Notes under the pieces: generated by a model
Database searches by the model: none
Seen by the model: the letters and a program-made list of their open reading frames with translations, nothing else
Told to the model about the DNA's origin: nothing
DNA from: Parabacteroides distasonis
Lineage (GTDB): Bacteria; Bacteroidota; Bacteroidia; Bacteroidales; Tannerellaceae
Direction: 5' to 3'
Length of the DNA: 46,071 nucleotides
Assembly (NCBI RefSeq): GCF_004793765.1
Contig: NZ_SRYM01000030.1
Span: forward strand, 1 to 46,071
Program-made: the position numbers and the translations under genes
Shown: in pieces, positions 10,555-19,406 of the stretch
Position numbering within the stretch: position 1 is the stretch's first letter
Layout: the number at the start of each line of letters is the position of its first letter

Positions 10555-11127
10555 ATGGAATATATATTGATATTTATCGCCGCCGTATTCGTTAATAACG
10601 TTGTACTGGCACAGTTCTTGGGAATTTGTCCGTTCTTGGGGGTATCTAAGAAAGTGGAGACCGCCGCAGGTATGGGAGCCGCCGTTACGTTCGTGCTTAC
10701 GATCGCAACGATTGTTACCTTCCTCGTGCAAAAATACATATTGGACGCTTTCGGATTAGGGTTCATGCAGACGATCAGTTTCATCTTGATCATCGCCGCC
10801 TTGGTTCAGATGGTGGAAATCATATTGAAGAAGGTCTCTCCCGCTCTTTATCAAGCGTTGGGTGTATTCCTTCCGTTGATCACCACGAACTGTTGTATCT
10901 TGGGTGTGGCTATCCTTGTAATCCAAAAAGAGTATAATTTATTAGAATCTGTGGTATATGCTATCTCGACCGCTATTGGATTTGCGCTAGCTTTGATTAT
11001 CTTCGCGGGTATTCGGGAACAACTAGCCATGACACACGTTCCGGAAGGCATGAAGGGTACTCCGATCGCCTTGATCACGGCAGGTTTGCTAGCTATGGCT
11101 TTTATGGGATTCTCGGGTATCGTATAA
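10555..11127 (+). CDS. rnfA: Rnf complex subunit RnfA (membrane)
   Basis: This 190-residue subunit is paralogous to RnfE with inverted topology. It carries 'FLGICPFLGVSKKVETA' near residue 22 and 'NCCILGVAILVIQKEY' near residue 114, which supply cysteines for the intramembrane iron-sulfur site shared with RnfE. Six hydrophobic segments are visible. It completes the order B-C-D-G-E-A. Downstream galE starts 13 bases later and is probably read on the same transcript. Confidence 0.95.
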   Translation: MEYILIFIAAVFVNNVVLAQFLGICPFLGVSKKVETAAGMGAAVTFVLTIATIVTFLVQKYILDAFGLGFMQTISFILIIAALVQMVEIILKKVSPALYQALGVFLPLITTNCCILGVAILVIQKEYNLLESVVYAISTAIGFALALIIFAGIREQLAMTHVPEGMKGTPIALITAGLLAMAFMGFSGIV

Positions 11128-11140
11128 CAAACTTATCTAA

Positions 11141-12193
11141 ATGAACACTAGAATGAAAAAGAAGATTTTAGTAGCGGGCGGAACCGGTTATATCGGCTCA
11201 CACACCACAGTAGAATTGCAGAACGCCGGATATGAGGTAGTCATTATCGACGATTTGTCAAACTCGAATATCGAGGTACTCGATGGTATCGAGAAAATTA
11301 CGGGCATCCGTCCAGAATTTATCCAATTGGATCTAAAGGATAAGGAAGGAACTCGCAAGGCATTGGAAGCTCACCCGGGTATCAAAGGTATTATCTTGTT
11401 TGCCGCCAGCAAGGCGGTAGGAGAATCCGTACAGCAACCATTGAAGTATTATCGCAATAATATTGTCACGTTGGTGAACTTGTTGGAGATGATGCCTGAA
11501 TTCAATATCGAAGGTATCGTATTCTCTTCCTCTTGTACGGTATACGGACAACCGGACCCGGAAAACTTGCCGGTGACCGAGAACGCCCCGATCAAACCCG
11601 CTATGTCTCCTTATGGAAACACGAAGCAGATCAACGAGGAGATCATCCGGGATACGATCCATGCGGGAGCGCCTTTCAAGAGCATCATCTTGCGCTACTT
11701 CAACCCGATAGGCGCTCACCCGAGCGCAGAGATCGGAGAGTTACCAAATGGTGTTCCCCAGAACTTGATCCCGTACTTGACACAAACGGCTATGGGCATC
11801 CGTAAGAAACTAAGCGTATTTGGCGATGATTATGATACAGCAGACGGTTCTTGCATCCGTGATTATATCAATGTCGTAGACTTGGCGAAAGCACATGTAA
11901 TCGCTATGGACCGTATGCTTGAGAACAAGTCCGATGAGCATATCGAGATATTCAACCTAGGTACCGGCAATGGTGTTTCTGTCCTTGAACTGATCAATAC
12001 CTTCGAGCAGACAACCGGCGTTAAGGTTCCGCACAAGATCGTGGGCCGTCGTGAAGGTGATATCGAGAAGGTATGGGCCAATCCAGAGCATGCGAATAAG
12101 GTATTAGGCTGGACCGCTAAGGAGACTTTAGCCGACACCCTGCAATCCGCATGGAACTGGCAGAAACGTTTGCGGGAACGGGGCATCCAGTAA
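11141..12193 (+). CDS. galE: UDP-glucose 4-epimerase
   Basis: The enzyme interconverts UDP-glucose and UDP-galactose, feeding galactose catabolism and surface polysaccharide synthesis. The 350-residue protein has the NAD-binding glycine motif GGTGYIGSH near residue 14, the serine-containing 'FSSSCTVYG', and the catalytic tyrosine and lysine in 'SPYGNTK'. 'RYFNPIGAHPS' and 'CIRDYINVVDLA' are family hallmarks. Two starts are possible, at 11141 and 11153 (MKKKILVAGG); no strong ribosome-binding site decides. It sits at the end of the rnf unit and is followed by a terminator. Confidence 0.95.
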   Translation: MNTRMKKKILVAGGTGYIGSHTTVELQNAGYEVVIIDDLSNSNIEVLDGIEKITGIRPEFIQLDLKDKEGTRKALEAHPGIKGIILFAASKAVGESVQQPLKYYRNNIVTLVNLLEMMPEFNIEGIVFSSSCTVYGQPDPENLPVTENAPIKPAMSPYGNTKQINEEIIRDTIHAGAPFKSIILRYFNPIGAHPSAEIGELPNGVPQNLIPYLTQTAMGIRKKLSVFGDDYDTADGSCIRDYINVVDLAKAHVIAMDRMLENKSDEHIEIFNLGTGNGVSVLELINTFEQTTGVKVPHKIVGRREGDIEKVWANPEHANKVLGWTAKETLADTLQSAWNWQKRLRERGIQ

Positions 12194-12231
12194 ATCCGAC
12201 GACGAGACGGGATACTTCCTAAGATAACGAG

Positions 12232-12273
12232 AGGTTGCGTGCCAAGGTTCATCCGGATGCGCAGCCTTTTTTT
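12232..12273 (+). terminator. Rho-independent terminator after galE
   Basis: A GC-rich stem pairs aggttgcgt (from 12232) with gcgcagcct (to 12267, with wobble pairs) and runs into seven thymines. It would end the rseC-rnf-galE transcript. Confidence 0.7.
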
Positions 12274-12354
12274 CGTCCGGGCCCCATGCAAGGAAGAATT
12301 GTTTTTTTCTGAAAAAAATCTCCACATTCTTTTACATTTTCATACGAATTCCAT

Positions 12355-12362
12355 TACCTTTG
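12355..12362 (+). promoter_or_regulatory. Possible -7 element for the C10 protease gene
   Basis: TACCTTTG matches TAnnTTTG, about 116 bases before the ATG at 12479. No convincing -33 box is seen. The 285-base gap 12194-12478 otherwise holds only the galE terminator and AT-rich sequence. Confidence 0.35.
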
Positions 12363-12478
12363 GAACGCATCAACTTACATAAGTTTTTCAGATTTTTAGA
12401 TTCCTTTGAGTCCCTCTCGCAATCAACTTAGTTGATATATGTTACATCTATTACTATTTTTTAATAAAAAACTTTATC

Positions 12479-13607
12479 ATGAACACAAAACATTTAAAAC
12501 TATCAGTTTTATTAGCAGTTTGTTTAATATCCTCTTGTACTAATGAGGATATGGGAATTCAATCTGTAAACGATCAGAAGCCAAAAAACACCAACATATT
12601 AAACATTGACGAGGCAAAAAACTTATTAGAAGATTTCGTTGCCGATGCTTTCACCAAGTCTAAATCATCCTTTGAAATCAAGGAGCACAAGACAAAGACT
12701 CTGTACATCGATAATACTGAAGCCTTGCCAGTATCAGTAAAGGATACGATCCCTGTTTATGAATTCACAACCGAAATGGATGGACAAAAAGGCTACTCTA
12801 TTGTTGTAGGAGACAAAAGAATAGAAAAAGTTCATATCTGTACCCATAGGTTCTTTATCGGATACATCGTTCATTGAACCTTTGCGGTTATATATCCAAG
12901 ATATACCAATGTTAATCCGACAAGACCTACAACAATATTACGCAGATATACAAGAGAAAGCAGTCCAAACAAAAATGACCGCAGAAACTTGCTATAAATT
13001 CACATCTACGACATGGGGACAAGGAAGCCCATATAATGCAAAATGCCCAATAAAGTGTGACGACAATGCTCCAGCTGGATGTGTTGCAATCGCAATTGCT
13101 CAAGTTTTAGCATATCACAAAGTTCCATCTACCCTCAATTGGAGTGCGATCTTAGCAAGCGACAAAACAACGTCTTCATCAAGTACTACCGTGAAAAATC
13201 AAGTAAGTACTCTTATCGCAGAGATAGGAACAAAAATAAATATGCAATATGATTGTACAGAAAGTGGTGCTAATACTGCAGATGCACCCAGTCTCCTACA
13301 TTCTTATGGATTAAACTCAGGATCACTAATTCCTTTCTCTATTCTAGATTGTAAATATGCGCTTGAGAATGGAGGACCCACAATTATGAGAGGACAAAAT
13401 AGCGGAAGTACTTCCGGACATGCATGGGTATGTGACGGATGGAAACGTCATATCTACGACGATGCCACCTATTATGACTATTTAAGCATGAATTGGGGAT
13501 GGGATGGTTCATCCAATGGTTTCTATCTAGTGGAGAACCCTATTTCTTTTAGCGCAGGAGGCCATTTATTTAATGAAGGATTCAAGATAATCCATATATA
13601 CAAATAA
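12479..13607 (+). pseudogene. Frameshifted C10 (streptopain-like) cysteine protease lipoprotein
   Basis: The first frame (12479-12877) encodes a lipoprotein signal ('LISSC', then acidic TNED, as in surface lipoproteins) and a propeptide with 'DEAKNLLEDF'. It runs into a stop after 'IEKVHICTH'. The plus-one frame continues from about 12834 ('ISVPIGSLSDTS') to 13607 without interruption and holds the peptidase domain: catalytic Cys in 'APAGCVA' (codon 13080-13082), His in 'GHAWVCDGW' (13419-13421), and 'MNWGWDG'. One inserted base or two lost bases near 12830-12836 explains the break. C10 enzymes are secreted proteases (SpeB of streptococci; Bfp proteases of Bacteroides fragilis). Unless the shift is a sequencing error or is bypassed, a complete proenzyme is not made. 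The TTG at 12882 is unlikely to be a real start. Confidence 0.8.
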
Positions 13608-13631
13608 TACTAACCTATAAATTAAAACATC

Positions 13632-14051
13632 ATGAAGAGAAACATCTTATTCCTTACCTTGTCAGCCCTGTGCATCCTCTCCGCTTGCTCCAACGATGAC
13701 GAGGAATGGAGATATGGCGAGGAGCAAGCGCTCAACGCCACGGAACGGATCCGCATAGGAGCGGTGTACGACGCAGCGGAGAGCTTCTCGCCGATCCGAT
13801 TCCCGAAAGAACAAACGCTGAGCTTCGGGGAAAACGATTTCACGATGACTGCCCAAGGCAGCATCTATGATGAGAAATCGAACAGCATGTGCGACACCAC
13901 CATCACCACCCACGGGAGCTACGAATACAAGCATCCCACGCTGCGAATGACACCGGAAGCGAGCCTTCCCGCCGTGGAGGCCTGGATATCGGCACAAAAC
14001 AAGATCTGTTTTTACGATTCCGAGGATTTCTTCGAGTTCCAACGGAAATAG
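13632..14051 (+). CDS. Small lipoprotein of unknown function, possible C10 protease partner
   Basis: The 139-residue product starts with a lipoprotein signal (lipobox 'LSAC') followed at once by SNDDEE, the acidic pattern of Bacteroidetes surface-exposed lipoproteins. The mature part has about 120 residues with no family I recognise. It begins 24 bases after the protease reading frame and is probably cotranscribed. In Bacteroides fragilis, C10 proteases are encoded with small inhibitor proteins, so an inhibitor or chaperone role is plausible but rests only on position. Its base composition is clearly more GC-rich than the AT-rich protease gene beside it. Confidence 0.65.
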   Translation: MKRNILFLTLSALCILSACSNDDEEWRYGEEQALNATERIRIGAVYDAAESFSPIRFPKEQTLSFGENDFTMTAQGSIYDEKSNSMCDTTITTHGSYEYKHPTLRMTPEASLPAVEAWISAQNKICFYDSEDFFEFQRK

Positions 14052-14132
14052 CCGGCTGAAACGGAAGCCTTCGGCACCCCTCCAAAGACTCTCAAAAATC
14101 CCATGTCCGGTAACGGCGTAGTCCTATAATAT

Positions 14133-14174
14133 AAAGAGAGAGGCATGGTCTTCATTGATCATGCCTCTCTTTTT
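14133..14174. terminator. Bidirectional terminator between convergent genes
   Basis: A perfect 11-bp arm pair (agagaggcatg at 14137-14147, catgcctctct at 14160-14170), extended by inner pairs around a ttcatt loop, is flanked by A-rich and T-rich tails. It lies between the plus-strand lipoprotein gene and the minus-strand DUF1015 gene and can serve both. Confidence 0.8.
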
Positions 14175-14192
14175 AATTTCCTACACGGATTG

Positions 14193-15440
14193 TCAATCCA
14201 GCTTATGAATCACCAGACCAGAGCGAAGTTTCGGTTCGAACCACGTCGTCTTCGGCGGCATGATATTACCCGTATCGGCGATATCCATCAATTGCTTCAT
14301 CGTAACGGGATACAAAGCCAAGGCAACCTTCATCTCACCGCTATCCACACGGCGTTTCAATTCACCCAGGCCACGGATACCTCCCACGAAATCAATTCGC
14401 TTGTCTGAACGTAAATCCTTAATGCCTAAAATCTCATCCAGAATCAAGTTCGAAGAGATCGTGACATCCAATACGCCTATCGGGTCATTATCATCGTACG
14501 TACCGGGCTTAGCGGTCAAAGAATACCATTTCCCTCCTAAATACAGGGAGAAATTGTGCAAGGCACTCGGTTTGTAAATAGCAGAGCCCTTCTCCTCTAC
14601 CACGAAGTTTTTCGTTAATCTCTCAACGAATTGTTCCTCGGTCAAGCCGTTCAAGTCTTTTACCACACGGTTGTAATCGATAATGGTCAATTGGTTGGCC
14701 GGGAAGCAAACAGCCATGAAATAGTTATACTCCTCGTCTCCCTTATGACCCGGGTTTTGCTTGGCCTTCTCCGCTCCTACCAAAGCAGCGGCGGCGGAAC
14801 GATGATGTCCGTCGGCAATATACAACGCAGGCATCTCCCCGAATAACTCCGTGATGCGGGCGATGTCCTTATCCTCATCGATAATCCAGAACGTATGGCC
14901 GAAACCGTCTAATTTCGCCACGAAATTATATTCGGGCTCACGAGCCGTATATTTCATAACGATAGCATCTAGCTCTGAGTTGTCGGGATAAGCGAAGAAT
15001 ACCGGCTCGATATTAGCGTTGTTGACACGTACGTGTTTCATGCGATCCTCCTCCTTGTCACGGCGGGTCAGCTCATGTTTCTTGATCGTGCCATTCATAT
15101 AATCGGGAACATAAGCCCCGACTACCAACCCATATTGAGTCTTGCCATTCATGGTTTGGGCATAAACATAATAGCATTCTTTCTGATCCTGAACCAACCA
15201 ACCTTTTTCCTGAAAATTATTGAAATTGGCGGCGGCCTTCAGGTAAACAGCCGGATCATGCTCATCCGTCCCTTCTGGGAAATCGATTTCCGGTTTAATG
15301 ATATGGTAAAGGGATTTCTCGTTTCCTTCCGCTTCCGCACGAGCTTCTTGCGAGTTCAATACGTCATAGGGACGGGAAGCCACCTCCTCTATAAATTCTT
15401 TTGGCGGACGGACTCCCTTGAAAGGTTTTATTTTTGCCAT
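14193..15440 (-). CDS. DUF1015 family protein in the serine-synthesis operon
   Basis: This is a 415-residue cytoplasmic protein of the DUF1015 family, whose function I do not know to be established. The start MAKIKPFKGVRPP and 'SRPYDVLNS' (residues 22-30) are family signatures. 'IADGHHRSAAAAL' (ADGHHR at residues 209-214) resembles the substrate-binding box of the ParB/sulfiredoxin fold, which also includes the free-serine kinases SerK and SbnI. It is the last gene of serC-serA-DUF1015 on the minus strand, 72 bases after serA. A role in serine or phosphoserine metabolism is inferred from context and motif; no serB is present in this operon. Confidence 0.85.
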   Translation of the reverse strand: MAKIKPFKGVRPPKEFIEEVASRPYDVLNSQEARAEAEGNEKSLYHIIKPEIDFPEGTDEHDPAVYLKAAANFNNFQEKGWLVQDQKECYYVYAQTMNGKTQYGLVVGAYVPDYMNGTIKKHELTRRDKEEDRMKHVRVNNANIEPVFFAYPDNSELDAIVMKYTAREPEYNFVAKLDGFGHTFWIIDEDKDIARITELFGEMPALYIADGHHRSAAAALVGAEKAKQNPGHKGDEEYNYFMAVCFPANQLTIIDYNRVVKDLNGLTEEQFVERLTKNFVVEEKGSAIYKPSALHNFSLYLGGKWYSLTAKPGTYDDNDPIGVLDVTISSNLILDEILGIKDLRSDKRIDFVGGIRGLGELKRRVDSGEMKVALALYPVTMKQLMDIADTGNIMPPKTTWFEPKLRSGLVIHKLD

Positions 15441-15472
15441 GGTAATTAAATCTAATTGGTTTATGTATCAAT

Positions 15473-15500
15473 GTAAAGACGGGGCGTGCCCCGTCTCTAC
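15473..15500. repeat. Short GC-rich palindrome between serA and the DUF1015 gene
   Basis: The arms gtaaagacgggg (15473-15484) and ccccgtctctac (15489-15500) pair with one mismatch around cgtg. Similar 'gacggggcgtgccccgtctctac' hairpins occur as dispersed repeats in bacterial genomes as I remember them. It could attenuate or process the operon message between serA and the DUF1015 gene. Confidence 0.6.
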
Positions 15501-15512
15501 AACCGGATATTC

Positions 15513-16436
15513 TTATTTATTAACCCGATACTTTTCATTGCCATTCACCAAGAAATCAACGATCTGCTTGGCGGCGGCGATACCAGCGTTGATATTAGCC
15601 TCGGCGGTCTGGGCACCCATCTTTTTCGGGGTGCTGAAATAACGACCGGCATATTTCTCGGCCAATTCCGCATGGATAGCGGGCATAATATCTGTCAAGT
15701 ACTTGAAGTCCGGACGCTCTTCCAACATCTTAGCGAGGCCAGCCTCATCCATCACCTCCTTACGAGCCGTATTCACTACTATAGCTCCCTTCGGCATGGA
15801 ATTCATCAACTCGAAATTGATAGAACCCTTCGTCTCAGCTGTAGCCGGAATATGCAAAGAGACGATTTGGCAAGCCTTGAACAAGTCCGCCGTAGAAGCC
15901 ACAGCCTTCACACCATCGGCCTCAATCACGGAAGCCGGACAGAACGCGTCGTAAGCGTAAACCTCCATTCCGAAGCCTTTAGCGATACGAGCCACGTTAC
16001 GACCCACGTTTCCATAAGCCAAGATACCCAATTTCTTTCCTTTCAACTCTGTTCCGGAAGTTCCGTTATAGAAATTACGAACCCCATACACCAACATACC
16101 GAATACCAATTCGGCGACTGCGTTAGAGTTTTGTCCCGGCGTATTCATCACGCATACCTTATGGGCAGTAGCCGCATCCAAGTCCACGTTATCATACCCC
16201 GCACCGGCACGAACCACGATCTTCAGGTTCTTAGCGGCATCCAATACCTCAGCGTCCACCTTATCGCTACGGATAATCACGGCATCGGCATCCTTAACCG
16301 CATCCAGCAATTGCGCCTTCTCTGTATATTTCTCCAAAAGAGCCAGTTCCATACCAGCGCCTTCCACTACCTCTCGGATGCCTTTCACAGCGACAGCGGC
16401 GAAAGGTTTCTCTGTAGCAACTAATATCTTTGCCAT
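15513..16436 (-). CDS. serA: D-3-phosphoglycerate dehydrogenase, short form
   Basis: The enzyme oxidises 3-phosphoglycerate to 3-phosphohydroxypyruvate, the first step of serine synthesis. From the chosen ATG at 16436 (MAKILVATEKPF) the protein is about 307 residues: a D-2-hydroxyacid dehydrogenase with NAD-binding 'LGILAYGNVGRNVARIAKGFGMEV' and the catalytic Arg, Glu and His region ('VNTARKEVMDE' and 'AIHAELAEKY'). The regulatory ACT domain of longer SerA forms is absent, as in many Bacteroidetes. This start is preferred over one at 16484 because it has a good ribosome-binding site (aggagg, 16443-16449 on the minus strand) and does not overlap serC. Confidence 0.93.
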   Translation of the reverse strand: MAKILVATEKPFAAVAVKGIREVVEGAGMELALLEKYTEKAQLLDAVKDADAVIIRSDKVDAEVLDAAKNLKIVVRAGAGYDNVDLDAATAHKVCVMNTPGQNSNAVAELVFGMLVYGVRNFYNGTSGTELKGKKLGILAYGNVGRNVARIAKGFGMEVYAYDAFCPASVIEADGVKAVASTADLFKACQIVSLHIPATAETKGSINFELMNSMPKGAIVVNTARKEVMDEAGLAKMLEERPDFKYLTDIMPAIHAELAEKYAGRYFSTPKKMGAQTAEANINAGIAAAKQIVDFLVNGNEKYRVNK

Positions 16437-16453
16437 GTCTGAATCCTCCTTGA

Positions 16454-17521
16454 TTAATGTTGTTTCTCGAACTCTTTCATGCAAGCAACCAAAGCCTCCA
16501 CGCTGCTCTTCGGCATTGCGTTATAAAGAGAGGCACGGAAACCACCTACAGAACGGTGTCCCTTGATACCTGCCATACCAGCGGCAGTAGCATATTTACA
16601 GAACTCATCCTCCAACTCCTTATACTCATCATTCATCACGAAACAAACATTCATGATCGAACGATCTTCCTCTGCTACCGTACCACGGAACAACTTATTG
16701 CGATCGATCTCATCGTATAAGATCGCTGCGTTCTCAAGATCCTTCTTCTCCATAGCGGCGATACCTCCTTGTTCCTTATACCATTTCAAGGTCTGTAAAG
16801 CCGCGTAAATAGGCAATACAGGAGGTGTATTGAACATGGAATCCTTTTTAATATGGGTAGCATAGTTCAACATGGTCGGGATCGGACGGTCTACATGCCC
16901 TAAAGCGTCCACACGAACGATAGCCAAAGTCACGCCGGCAGGAGCCAAGTTCTTTTGAGCACCCGCATAGATAATATCATATTTGGAAATATCGATCGGA
17001 CGAGAGAAAATATCGGAAGACATATCGCAAACCAAACGTTGCTTCACATCCGGATCCTTACGCATCTCTGTTCCGTAAATCGTATTATTAGAAGTAAAAT
17101 GGAAATAATCCGAGTCATCAGCGATCGCATAACCCTTCGGGATGTAAGTATAGTTCTTGTCTTTGGAAGAAGCGACAACATCTACCTCCCCAAACAACTT
17201 AGCTTCCTTGATAGCGTTCGAAGCCCATGTGCCGGTATCCAAATAAGAGGCTTTCTTATTCAACAGATTGTAAGGAACCATACAGAACTGCATGCTGGCG
17301 CCACCACCCATGAATACAACCTCATAGCCTGCCGGAACATCCAGTAATTCCTTGATCAACGCACGTGCTTCGTCGTTTACGGCTACAAACTCCTTACTTC
17401 TATGAGAGATCTCAAGAAGTGATAACCCCATACCCGCAAAATTTTCTACCGCAGCGGCTGTATTCTTAATTGTATACTCGCTCAAGATAGAAGGACCTGC
17501 ATAAAAATTGTGCTTCTTCAT
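16454..17521 (-). CDS. serC: Phosphoserine aminotransferase
   Basis: The PLP enzyme converts 3-phosphohydroxypyruvate and glutamate to phosphoserine and 2-oxoglutarate. The 355-residue protein starts '[15 protein letters not shown]' and has '[10 protein letters not shown]', '[10 protein letters not shown]' and the PLP lysine in '[12 protein letters not shown]'. It ends with '[16 protein letters not shown]', the substrate-binding tail of SerC. It is first in serC-serA-DUF1015, 17 bases ahead of serA. The length is normal and the assignment secure. Confidence 0.97.
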   Translation of the reverse strand: MKKHNFYAGPSILSEYTIKNTAAAVENFAGMGLSLLEISHRSKEFVAVNDEARALIKELLDVPAGYEVVFMGGGASMQFCMVPYNLLNKKASYLDTGTWASNAIKEAKLFGEVDVVASSKDKNYTYIPKGYAIADDSDYFHFTSNNTIYGTEMRKDPDVKQRLVCDMSSDIFSRPIDISKYDIIYAGAQKNLAPAGVTLAIVRVDALGHVDRPIPTMLNYATHIKKDSMFNTPPVLPIYAALQTLKWYKEQGGIAAMEKKDLENAAILYDEIDRNKLFRGTVAEEDRSIMNVCFVMNDEYKELEDEFCKYATAAGMAGIKGHRSVGGFRASLYNAMPKSSVEALVACMKEFEKQH

Positions 17522-17653
17522 ACCAATGTCTTTTTAGAATGTTATTATAAATAAAGTAACTATTTTTTCAAAAACAGGCGGCTAATGTAACTATTTTTCC
17601 TCATTTGCCGACACTTTTCGAGCATTTTTTAATTTACAATCAGAATATGTCAA

Positions 17654-18925
17654 TTAAAAACGATTTCCCCAAAGACGCCTCATTTGCTCAATTAGTTTGT
17701 GTTCGGCCGGATTTTCCTGTCCCTTCCACAAACGTTCGCCCAAAATTTCCTTCGGAAGATATTCTTGCTTTACAAAATGATTTTCGTAGTCGTGCGCATA
17801 TTTATATTCCTTGCCATACTCCAATTCAGCCATTAATTTGGTAGGCGCATTGCGTAAATGAAGCGGTACGGGTAAATTCCCAGTCCGGTTAACAAGTGCC
17901 AAAGCGTCGTTGATCGCCATATAGGCCGAATTACTTTTCGGGCTGCAAGCCAGATAAACGGTCGTCTCGGCCAGAATGATCCGGCCCTCCGGCCAGCCGA
18001 TCTTCTTCAAGGCATCGAAACATGCGTTCGCCAGCAAAAGCGCATTCGGATTCGCCAATCCGATATCCTCAGAAGCGGAGATCACCAACCGCCGTGCGAT
18101 AAACTCAGGGTCTTCTCCCCCGGCCACCATACGGGCGAGCCAGTAAATGGCGCCATCGGGATCGCTACCCCGGATCGACTTGATAAAAGCGGAGATTATA
18201 TCGTAATGCATCTCCCCTCCCTTATCATACGCCGCAGGGTTCTCCTGCAACCTCTCCACTACCTTCTCATCCAGAATCTCAATATTGTCACTCTCCTCGG
18301 CAGACACCACCAGTTCCAGAATATTCAGCAACTTCCGGGCATCTCCTCCCGAGTAACGTAACATGGCATCCGTTTCCGTCAGCCTTATGTTTTTATCCTT
18401 CAGAACGACATCCTCGGCGATCGCCTTATGCAATAGCGTAAGCAAGTCATTCTTGTCCAGCGATTTCAACACGTACACCTGACAACGGGATAACAAAGGA
18501 CGGATTACCTCGAACGAGGGATTCTCCGTGGTTGCCCCAATCAGCGTCACCACGCCCGTCTCCACGGCGTTCAGCAATGAGTCTTGCTGCGACTTACTGA
18601 ATCGGTGTATCTCATCAATAAACAATATCGGCGATACCGTATTGAAGAAGCGGTTGCTCTTGGCCTTCTCTATCACCTCCCGCACGTCCTTCACTCCCGA
18701 ACTGATCGCGCTTAACGTATAAAAAGGCGCATCCAACTTATTCGCTATGATCTGCGCTAAGGTAGTCTTCCCGACTCCCGGCGGCCCCCACAATATAAAA
18801 GAGGGAACCCGTCCCGCATCAATCATCTTCCTCAACACGGCTCCCTGGCCTACCAGGTGCTTCTGTCCGATATAATCATCCAACGTCTTCGGACGTAATC
18901 TCTCTGCTAATGGTTGACTCATCAT
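17654..18925 (-). CDS. rarA: Replication-associated recombination protein A (AAA+ ATPase)
   Basis: RarA/MgsA is a clamp-loader-like AAA+ ATPase acting at stalled replication forks. The 423-residue protein shows 'LAERLRPKTLDDYIGQKHL', Walker A 'GPPGVGKT' (near residue 47), Walker B with sensor 'LFIDEIHRFSKSQQDSLL', and the C-terminal tetramerisation region ('MVAGGEDPEFIARRLVISASEDIGLANP', 'YKYAHDYENHFVKQEYLP') that separates RarA from RuvB and DnaX. ATG codons at 18925 and 18922 are adjacent; either could be used. It is monocistronic here. Confidence 0.96.
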   Translation of the reverse strand: MMSQPLAERLRPKTLDDYIGQKHLVGQGAVLRKMIDAGRVPSFILWGPPGVGKTTLAQIIANKLDAPFYTLSAISSGVKDVREVIEKAKSNRFFNTVSPILFIDEIHRFSKSQQDSLLNAVETGVVTLIGATTENPSFEVIRPLLSRCQVYVLKSLDKNDLLTLLHKAIAEDVVLKDKNIRLTETDAMLRYSGGDARKLLNILELVVSAEESDNIEILDEKVVERLQENPAAYDKGGEMHYDIISAFIKSIRGSDPDGAIYWLARMVAGGEDPEFIARRLVISASEDIGLANPNALLLANACFDALKKIGWPEGRIILAETTVYLACSPKSNSAYMAINDALALVNRTGNLPVPLHLRNAPTKLMAELEYGKEYKYAHDYENHFVKQEYLPKEILGERLWKGQENPAEHKLIEQMRRLWGNRF

Positions 18926-19189
18926 GGAAGCAAAAGTCGGACATTTTATTTACTTTTCAAAGGATAAGTCAAGAAATTTATCGTATAAAAAGAATGTTAA
19001 ACAACAGGAAATAGTAACATAATGAAAGAGCAATCATCACAAACACACTTTTACCCATATAATATACTAACATTATGACAATAAAAATTTAACATTCCCT
19101 TAGTTCCCTATCCTTTTTATCCCGTACTTTTAGCGATATCTTCTTAACACATTATACCTTTTTTCTTGAAGCATTAAATATCTATCAGC

Positions 19190-19267
19190 TGGTGCATGAT
19201 CGTCCAACAGTTGGTGCATGATCATGCAACGACTGTTAGATGATCATGCACCAATTGTTAGATGATC
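19190..19267. repeat. Intergenic block of inverted and direct repeats (GGTGCATGATC / GTTAGATGATC)
   Basis: In the 481-base gap between rarA and the SusD gene, ggtgcatgatc occurs twice (19191-19201 and 19213-19223) and gttagatgatc twice (19235-19245 and 19257-19267). TTGGTGCATGATCAT (19211-19225) is perfectly inverted at 19240-19254 around a 14-base loop. The block lacks a T-run, so it is not an ordinary terminator. The rest of the gap (18926-19189) is AT-rich with no gene I can support. Confidence 0.7.
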
Positions 19268-19345
19268 TATATTTCCATATAAAACCAATAAGCCTTCCAA
19301 GGAAATGGGATAAGGGAAGCTATCAAAACATGTAAGATATATAAC

Positions 19346-19380
19346 AAAAAAAGATGCCCCTCCATAATCGGAGAGGCACC
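19346..19380 (-). terminator. Terminator of the leftward SusC/SusD operon
   Basis: On the minus strand a stem (gtgcctctcc pairing with ggaggggcat) is followed by seven thymines, 27 bases after the SusD stop. Confidence 0.8.
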
Positions 19381-19406
19381 CTATACATTATATTATATAT
19401 GTTAGA

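Noticed and set aside
12882-13607. Separate protease gene starting at TTG 12882
   Set aside because: The same frame continues upstream with C10-like sequence to about 12834 and joins the signal and propeptide frame, so this is one broken gene.
15486-16424. 312-codon plus-strand frame over serA
   Set aside because: It is a shadow of serA on the other strand, with histidine/serine-rich nonsense composition.
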